NCBI GenBank assembly: GCA_003520925.1
Contig: DOTV01000232.1
Location: 23,317-42,597, forward strand
Source of the DNA: Bacteroidales bacterium
Lineage (GTDB): Bacteria; Bacteroidota; Bacteroidia; Bacteroidales; VadinHA17
DNA: 19,281 nt
Direction of reading: 5' to 3'
Shown here: positions 16,366-19,281 of the stretch, one piece after another
Position numbering within the stretch: position 1 is the first letter of the stretch
How the letters are laid out: the number at the start of each line of letters is the position of its first letter
Translations under genes and position numbers: made by a program
Notes under the pieces: model-generated
Told to the model about the DNA's origin: nothing
Seen by the model: only the letters and a program-made list of their open reading frames with translations
Database searches by the model: none

Positions 16366-16629
16366 TTATTCTGACTCAGACTTTTTCTCAACAATAATAG
16401 TGCAATCGGTAACCAGTGCTGTGATTGCACCGACAGCCGCAAATACCGGGGCCAGAACAACTCCAAGTGCTCCAATTGTAAGAGGAAATTCTACTATGGT
16501 TTCTTCTTTTTCATTTTTGATGATAATCTTTCTGGCATTTCCCTCCTTAATAATCTCCTTGACCTTCGATAACAACTCATCGGCTGTTACTTTGAAAGAC
16601 TCGTGGTTTGGATTTTCCTTTTCTGTCAT
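16366..16629 (-). CDS. DUF4342 domain protein
   Basis: The 87-residue protein matches the DUF4342 family. A first part, FKVTADELLSKVKEIIKEGNARKIIIKNEKEE (12-43), is followed by a hydrophobic FPLTIGALGVVLAPVFAAVGAITALVTDCTIIVE (48-81). The hydrophobic part may lie in or on the membrane. Many relatives carry a UBA-like segment in front, which is absent here. The function of the family is unknown. I take ATG 16629 because homology begins there; the frame is open up to 16692, but those 21 residues look unrelated. A -7-like TAAATTTG sits at 16697-16690 on this strand, about 60 bases upstream. The gene ends in a probable terminator hairpin. Confidence 0.85.
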   Translation of the reverse strand: MTEKENPNHESFKVTADELLSKVKEIIKEGNARKIIIKNEKEETIVEFPLTIGALGVVLAPVFAAVGAITALVTDCTIIVEKKSESE

Positions 16630-16754
16630 ATTGGTATGGTTTTTATATTTTTGCGTGAGGCGAATAATAGCCCGATGTCGCAGATATAGCAAATTTATGA
16701 AAAAATCATGACCGGTTTCCGGTTATTCGTTAACAATATTTTCAGGAAATAATA

Positions 16755-16786
16755 TTTGATTTGTTTCTTTACCTTTCTTAACTTTA
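16755..16786 (+). promoter_or_regulatory. Promoter ahead of the 43-residue ORF
   Basis: TTTG (16755-16758), a 20-base spacer and TAACTTTA (16779-16786, seven of eight) fit the consensus. The predicted leader of about 45 bases contains a 6-bp inverted repeat, CTGACA (16804-16809) with TGTCAG (16828-16833), just before the ATG at 16838. Confidence 0.45.
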
Positions 16787-16837
16787 TCACTAAATCAAAG
16801 AGCCTGACAGGTTACTGAATCCTTAATTGTCAGATTT

Positions 16838-16969
16838 ATGGCACCAAGAATTTTTAACGAATACTCAAGGAGAAATACTGTAGGTTTCTGGATCACAACT
16901 AGTATCGGAATAGTGTTGCTGATCTGCCTTTTATTTCTGCTTGTAAACTATATGATTGTTACCTTTTAA
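16838..16969 (+). CDS. Small single-helix membrane protein
   Basis: A 43-codon frame starts at ATG 16838 and ends at TAA 16967. The N-terminus (residues 1-16) is basic, with NEYSRRN. A hydrophobic run follows (about 17-40, with GIVLLICLLFLLVNYMIV) that would span the membrane once, probably with the N-terminus inside. A Bacteroidota-type promoter lies at a sensible distance upstream, and no other gene on this strand can use it except through this frame. I do not recognise a family. Small frames of this kind can be chance, but the strong polarity of composition, basic then hydrophobic, and the promoter make it credible. Confidence 0.5.
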   Translation: MAPRIFNEYSRRNTVGFWITTSIGIVLLICLLFLLVNYMIVTF

Positions 16970-16984
16970 GTCAGTTCTTGAAGG

Positions 16985-17512
16985 TCATTTGATTTTTACG
17001 AATTTCAATTCTGAAGTTTTTTCTCCGGATAAATTATAATTGATCCAGGTCCTCTCTTTAGGACTTATATAAACCATTTCATATCTGGTCCAGACTGCTG
17101 CAGGATTAAAATTAACAACCAGATCCACTTTGAACTTTTTTTCGTCATTAAATTCCGCAATCCATGTCATATAGTCTCCGCTGGGCCATAGCACATAACC
17201 TTTTAGTTTGCCATCAAGTGAATCAAATCCCACATTATTTACATAATAGGGCGTTTTCCGGCCGTCTGTAATACGATAAACTGTTACTATAAAACCGTCC
17301 CCGTATGGCTGGCATTCCCAGACTTCTACTGTATCGTTCCCGACAGCTGCCTGCCAGGTACCGATGAACCTCTTCATTATCTCAAGCTGTTTTAATTCGG
17401 CTATATTAGTCTGTGCCGTGAGCCAGGTTGAACAAACCAGAAATAAAACGGCTGTTACAGAAGCTTTGTATAGCTTTTTTATTGCTTTTGAACCGGCAGA
17501 ATTAATAACCAT
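16985..17512 (-). CDS. Secreted lipocalin-like protein
   Basis: The 175-residue protein begins with a signal peptide (basic residues to 16, then TAVLFLVCSTWLTAQ, cleavage near 34). The mature part opens with IMKRFIGTWQAAVGNDT, a phrase like the start of lipocalin-like or DUF1579-type beta barrels, where W follows GT. It continues in alternating strands to the C-terminal LKFVKI. Such barrels bind small hydrophobic molecules, but the ligand is unknown and the family assignment is tentative. The gene stands alone on its strand between the small membrane ORF and the DUF1080 gene. A TAACTTTG (-7 consensus) lies at 17536-17529 on the minus strand, 16 bases before the ATG, without a well-spaced TTTG. 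Confidence 0.75.
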   Translation of the reverse strand: MVINSAGSKAIKKLYKASVTAVLFLVCSTWLTAQTNIAELKQLEIMKRFIGTWQAAVGNDTVEVWECQPYGDGFIVTVYRITDGRKTPYYVNNVGFDSLDGKLKGYVLWPSGDYMTWIAEFNDEKKFKVDLVVNFNPAAVWTRYEMVYISPKERTWINYNLSGEKTSELKFVKIK

Positions 17513-17594
17513 AAGCTTAATTATTCAACAAAGTTACTCGAACAAATGATCAAAATCAATTTTATTTTAAGACCTGATCAGGCTCATCAGTTGA

Positions 17595-17626
17595 ATTGCA
17601 ATCCTCAATTGAAATTTATAACTTTA
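17595..17626 (+). promoter_or_regulatory. Promoter of the DUF1080 gene
   Basis: ATTG (17595-17598, three of four), a 20-base spacer and TAACTTTA (17619-17626, seven of eight) resemble the housekeeping promoter. The -7 element ends 22 bases before ATG 17649, as at purD. Confidence 0.4.
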
Positions 17627-17648
17627 ATAAATTATTACCAGAAAACAT

Positions 17649-18401
17649 ATGAAGCATTCAAACAGGTCATTGCCGGCGCGAATAGTCCTTGGTCTTTTCA
17701 TGGTTACCGGTTTCTGTTCCTATTCCCAGGTCCCCGCACTCGAATTTGGAAAAGCGGTGATTATAAAAGATATAACCCTCCCGGTTCATGGGAAAAATAT
17801 TCAATTAAAATGGATAAATGTAAACACGGCGGGCGACACCTGGACAAAACAAAAGGGGATACTCATTTGCTCAGGTAAACCTATAGGTGTTATGCGTTCT
17901 GAAAAACAATATGAAAACTTCATTCTGCATATCGAGTGGATGCACATGGAACCCGGAGGTAACTCCGGGGTATTTGTCTGGTCTGAAGCCAATCCTGCCG
18001 AAGAATCGCGTCTGCCCGACGGAGTTGAGGTACAGATGCTCGAGCTCGACTGGATTAATCTAAATACAAGGGACGGGGTTGTTCCACCGGTTGCATATGT
18101 TCACGGCGAGCTATTTGGGGTTGGCGGAGTGAAGACCATACCGGATAATCCGAGGGGAACAAGGAGCAAGTCGGTCGAAAACAGGTGCCTTGGACGAGGA
18201 AACTGGAATATCTATGATGTTGTTTGCATTGATGGTGTCATTAAACTCTCTGTAAACGGCAAATTTGTAAACGGGATAAGTCAATCGACGCAGAGAAAGG
18301 GATATATCTGTCTCGAATCAGAAGGTGGAGAAATTCATTTCCGCAATATTAAAATAATTGAGCTGCCTGCAGGAAATACATCTGATTATCAGAATTTTTA
18401 A
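17649..18401 (+). CDS. Secreted DUF1080 (3-keto-disaccharide hydrolase family) protein
   Basis: The 250-residue protein has a signal peptide (about 1-26, ending CSYSQ) and one DUF1080 jelly-roll domain (about 36-238). Typical stretches are FILHIEWMHMEPGGNSGVFV (91-110), PDGVEVQMLEL (123-133), the insert with VVPPVAYVHGELF (144-156), GNWNIYDVVCIDGVIKLSVNG (184-204) and the final GYICLESEGGEIHFRNIKI (218-236). The family includes enzymes that cleave 3-keto-glycosides formed by oxidation of sugars, while many members are uncharacterised. The catalytic residues cannot be assigned here. No 3-keto-forming dehydrogenase (Gfo/Idh/MocA or GMC type) is in the window. The likely partner enzymes are therefore outside it or unlinked. 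It is followed by a lipoprotein gene in the same direction. Confidence 0.9.
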   Translation: MKHSNRSLPARIVLGLFMVTGFCSYSQVPALEFGKAVIIKDITLPVHGKNIQLKWINVNTAGDTWTKQKGILICSGKPIGVMRSEKQYENFILHIEWMHMEPGGNSGVFVWSEANPAEESRLPDGVEVQMLELDWINLNTRDGVVPPVAYVHGELFGVGGVKTIPDNPRGTRSKSVENRCLGRGNWNIYDVVCIDGVIKLSVNGKFVNGISQSTQRKGYICLESEGGEIHFRNIKIIELPAGNTSDYQNF

Positions 18402-18412
18402 TAATTTTATCT

Positions 18413-18441
18413 GGCAGGATTTTTGCGGGAATTTTCCTGCC
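18413..18441. other. Inverted repeat between the DUF1080 and lipoprotein genes
   Basis: GGCAGGA (18413-18419) and TCCTGCC (18435-18441) can pair as a 7-bp stem with a 15-base loop. No T-run follows on the plus strand, so it is not a textbook terminator. It ends 15 bases before the lipoprotein ATG and would lie in its leader if the two genes are cotranscribed. Confidence 0.35.
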
Positions 18442-18456
18442 CCTAACCTTTGTATC

Positions 18457-19269
18457 ATGAAAAAGATATTATTCGTTTGTTCCTTTTCTCTCCTGCTATT
18501 TTCCTGTGAAAAATATAATCAGCCAGGTATTGAAGATAATGATATCCCATTGATAAGTAAGGTACTGATTGGAGGAGAGATTTATACAGAATATGTATAC
18601 AATAATGTAAATCTGCTTATCGAGGAAAAGAGTAAATTCCGTTACGCCAGGCACTTCTACAATGGCTTGAACCAATTGATTAAGTCTGATTTTTACTGGG
18701 ACCTTTCCATGGCAAGCAGCGACAGCCGGGTTATTGAAGCAGCATTGAACCGAAAAGAATGGGTTAATCCGGAAAATACCCCCAAAAGCATCTGGCACAA
18801 ATATGAATATGGCAATAACGATCAGTTATTCCGGAAATCATTTATCCGCGCTTCAGAGAATAATAGCGATTACCTCGAGTTTCAATATGAAAATGACAAA
18901 ATAGTCAGGACGACAGGATATTACAATAATATAATCTCCGGGTACACAGTTTATCAATATTATGAAGACGGAAATGTAAGCAAACAAACGAAATATACTG
19001 TCTCATCGTCAGGGGTTGCAGAGTTAACTACCACCACAGAGTATGAATACGATAATATGAAGAACCCGTATCAGTCATTCAGACGATTTATGACTCCAGG
19101 TATATATACCAATCCGAACAATATAGTAAAGGAAACATATACCCTTAATTTTGATGTTGCCCCATCGATCGATAAAGTGCAAATAACCGAATACTCATAT
19201 ACGTATAATGCAGATGGTTATCCTGTAAAAGTTAATGGTGAAAAGGAGTATGTGTATAAATTGAATTAA
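18457..19269 (+). CDS. Lipoprotein with YD-repeat-like strands
   Basis: The 270-residue product starts MKKILFVCSFSLLLFSC, a lipoprotein signal with Cys17 in the lipobox LFSC, so it is lipid-anchored. The mature part repeats strand pairs of the form E-Y-x-Y-D/N-x-x-x, for example YEYDNMKNPYQSF and YSYTYNADGYPVKVNGEKEYVY near the end. These recall RHS/YD repeats and DUF4595-type proteins of Bacteroidota surfaces. The function is unknown. The frame is open upstream to 18358, overlapping the DUF1080 gene, but ATG 18457 places the lipobox correctly. TAACCTTTG (18444-18452) is a near match to a -7 element with one extra base, too close to the ATG to trust. The gene is complete, with TAA 12 bases before the window ends. 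Confidence 0.82.
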   Translation: MKKILFVCSFSLLLFSCEKYNQPGIEDNDIPLISKVLIGGEIYTEYVYNNVNLLIEEKSKFRYARHFYNGLNQLIKSDFYWDLSMASSDSRVIEAALNRKEWVNPENTPKSIWHKYEYGNNDQLFRKSFIRASENNSDYLEFQYENDKIVRTTGYYNNIISGYTVYQYYEDGNVSKQTKYTVSSSGVAELTTTTEYEYDNMKNPYQSFRRFMTPGIYTNPNNIVKETYTLNFDVAPSIDKVQITEYSYTYNADGYPVKVNGEKEYVYKLN

Positions 19270-19281
19270 TAAAAATTCATA

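Noticed and set aside
16630..16692. Upstream extension of the DUF4342 protein by 21 residues
   Set aside because: The family match starts at the ATG at 16629 and the extra residues show no similarity to it.
17546..17878. Plus-strand frame overlapping the DUF1080 start
   Set aside because: It overlaps in another frame a gene with a signal peptide and a recognised domain, and its own sequence has no protein-like pattern.

Overview
The window looks like a piece of a Bacteroidota chromosome, probably Bacteroidales-like. Several lines point there. Likely promoters carry the TAnnTTTG (-7) and TTTG (-33) elements of that phylum, and starts lack clear Shine-Dalgarno sequences. Families largely or typically found in Bacteroidota are present: a DUF6427-type membrane protein beside purD, membrane-bound LytTR regulators, and a TerB-ABCG fusion. 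An 85-bp intergenic element resembles the ACCCC/GGGGT-flanked dispersed repeats common in this phylum. I see no tRNA, rRNA, CRISPR array, transposase, integrase or phage gene.

Layout. 1-1662: the 3' end of a polysaccharide deacetylase (+) meets a secretion-signal-free alpha/beta hydrolase (-), and the two coding regions overlap tail to tail by 15 bp. 1835-5048 (+): a four-helix membrane protein with a LytTR DNA-binding domain, then purD (de novo purine synthesis) and a polytopic DUF6427-like protein directly behind it. 5050-10654 (-): read in transcription order, a YbhN/LPG-synthase-like membrane protein, a 1021-residue TerB/ABCG-type transporter with an unusually large predicted periplasmic loop, a lipoprotein and a small secreted protein. 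The last two are separated by a single base, so the block may be transcribed together.

10768-13209 (+): a secreted glycoside hydrolase family 2 enzyme (beta-galactosidase-like), followed by a 352-bp gap holding the palindrome-rich repeat. 13562-15363 (+): a LytS-type histidine kinase and LytTR response regulator overlapping by ATGA, followed by an exported ankyrin-repeat protein with its own promoter. 16366-19269: a DUF4342 protein (-) with a probable terminator, an unannotated-size 43-codon membrane peptide (+), a secreted lipocalin-like protein (-), a secreted DUF1080 (3-keto-disaccharide hydrolase family) protein (+) and a lipoprotein with YD-repeat-like strands (+).

The main themes are envelope transport and remodelling, polysaccharide and disaccharide breakdown, and LytTR signalling. 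Nothing here is a clear defence island or mobile element. The least conventional items are the TerB-ABCG transporter with its lipoprotein partners, the intergenic repeat, the small membrane ORF with a good promoter, and the membrane-tethered LytTR regulator.
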